Source: Lachnospiraceae bacterium
Lineage (GTDB): Bacteria; Bacillota; Clostridia; Lachnospirales; Lachnospiraceae
Length of the DNA: 6,973 nt
Assembly: GCA_017391545.1 (NCBI GenBank)
Contig: JAFOYD010000173.1
Location: 1 to 6,973, forward strand
Direction of reading: 5' to 3'
Shown here: piece after piece, positions 6,197 through 6,973 of the stretch
Layout: each line of letters starts with the position of its first letter
How positions within the stretch are numbered: position 1 is the stretch's first letter
Program-made: the position numbers and the translations under genes
Notes under the pieces: generated by a model
The model's database searches: none
The model's input: the letters and a program-made list of their open reading frames with translations, nothing else
Told to the model about the DNA's origin: nothing

Positions 6197-6973
6197 ATGG
6201 CAAAGGAAATTAAATACGGAGCAGAGGCTCGTAAGGCATTAGAAGCAGGTGTAAACAAGTTAGCAGATACAGTAAGCGTAACACTTGGACCTAAGGGAAG
6301 AAATGTAGTTCTTGACAAGTCATTTGGCGCACCACTGATCACAAACGATGGTGTTACGATCGCAAAGGAAATTGAACTTGAAGATGCATTTGAGAATATG
6401 GGTGCTCAGCTGGTAAAGGAAGTTGCTACCAAGACAAACGATGTAGCAGGTGATGGTACGACAACAGCGACTGTTCTTGCACAGGCTATGATCAATGAAG
6501 GAATGAAGAATCTTGCAGCAGGAGCAAACCCGATTATTTTAAGAAAAGGTATGAAGAAAGCTACAGACACTGCAGTAGAAGCAATCGCAGCTATGAGCTC
6601 AAAGGTTAACGGAAAGCAGCATATTGCAAGAGTAGCAGCAATCTCAGCAGGCGATGAGGAAGTCGGAAACATGGTAGCAGATGCGATGGAGAAGGTATCC
6701 GGTGACGGTGTCATCACAATCGAAGAGTCAAAGACCATGCAGACAGAGCTTGACCTTGTAGAAGGTATGCAGTTCGACCGCGGATATATCTCAGCTTACA
6801 TGGCTACAGATATGGATAAGATGGAAGCTACAATGGATGAGCCATACATCCTGATCACAGACAAGAAGATTTCTAATATCCAGGAGATTTTACCACTCTT
6901 AGAGCAGGTTGTACAGTCTGGTGCGAAGCTTCTCATCATTGCTGAGGACGTAGAGGGCGAGGCTCTTACCACA
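6197..6973 (+). CDS. groEL: Chaperonin GroEL, N-terminal 259 residues (partial, runs off right edge)
   Basis: This is the 60-kDa chaperonin that folds proteins inside a double heptameric ring with GroES as lid. The visible 259 of roughly 540 residues begin MAKEIKYGAEARKALEAG and keep the ATP-site elements: LGPKGRNVVLD (30-40), NDGVTIAKE (50-58, with D51) and AGDGTTT (84-90, with D86, equivalent to E. coli D87). The apical domain is entered at about residue 190 and includes EGMQFDRGYIS and the conserved LLIIAEDVEGEAL near the edge. The catalytic Asp equivalent to E. coli D398 lies beyond the window. No stop or frameshift is present in the visible part. The ATG follows GGAGG (6181-6185) by 11 nt, a little long. 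The gene has its own strong ribosome site, so it should still be translated despite the stop in groES. It shares the CIRCE-controlled promoter at 5755-5783. Confidence 0.97.
   Translation, partial: MAKEIKYGAEARKALEAGVNKLADTVSVTLGPKGRNVVLDKSFGAPLITNDGVTIAKEIELEDAFENMGAQLVKEVATKTNDVAGDGTTTATVLAQAMINEGMKNLAAGANPIILRKGMKKATDTAVEAIAAMSSKVNGKQHIARVAAISAGDEEVGNMVADAMEKVSGDGVITIEESKTMQTELDLVEGMQFDRGYISAYMATDMDKMEATMDEPYILITDKKISNIQEILPLLEQVVQSGAKLLIIAEDVEGEALTT

Noticed and set aside
5865..6738. Long reverse-strand open frames opposite groES and groEL
   Set aside because: They mirror highly conserved chaperonin genes with biased codon use, lack ribosome sites, and encode low-complexity Ser/Pro/Phe-rich products.

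Overview
The window looks like chromosome of a low-to-mid GC Gram-positive anaerobe, most likely a Lachnospiraceae-type clostridium. The support is a perfect CIRCE operator in front of a groES-groEL operon, clostridial-looking GroEL and GroES sequences, purine-rich Shine-Dalgarno sites 5-11 nt from the starts, and A/T-rich spacers with sigma-A-like promoters. All genes lie on the + strand. This placement rests on my memory of the protein families, not on a search.

Layout. (1) The left edge to 1226 is the 3' part of a gene of unknown function, whose frame is open to the window edge and whose protein ends in a short basic/aromatic tail. (2) A compact promoter (1245-1272) inside a small inverted repeat drives a YbiT-type ABC-F ATPase (1312-2961), a ribosome-associated translation factor family. 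(3) A perfect 10-bp hairpin follows. Directly behind it lies a two-gene unit: a PHP phosphoesterase fused to a Cof-type HAD phosphatase (3022-4689), then, 25 bp on, a degenerate GGDEF protein (4715-5662). (4) A 206-bp spacer holds six A-tracts about 10 bp apart, a promoter and CIRCE, followed by groES (5869-6153) and groEL (6197 to the right edge, partial).

The most striking observation is that groES carries an in-frame TGA at codon 44 (5998-6000), where the family has an almost invariant glycine. The frame then continues with a perfect GroES C-terminal half to a normal TAA. Codons 40, 43 and 44 each differ from the family residue (Val, Val, Gly) in a way that one G-to-T change at the first base explains, so three candidate G-to-T changes fall within 13 bp. 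About 2,085 codons in the five intact or edge-truncated genes contain no in-frame TGA, so a recoded genetic code is unlikely. A local sequencing or assembly error, or a real nonsense mutation, are the leading readings.

Other points of interest are: the two degenerate half-sites of the ABC-F protein fall in the same composite ATP site; the PHP-HAD fusion keeps both sets of catalytic residues; and the GGDEF protein has lost its metal-binding residues. I see no mobile element, CRISPR array, tRNA or rRNA. The window reads as conserved core chromosome and not as an accessory island, and I found no convincing new multi-gene system.
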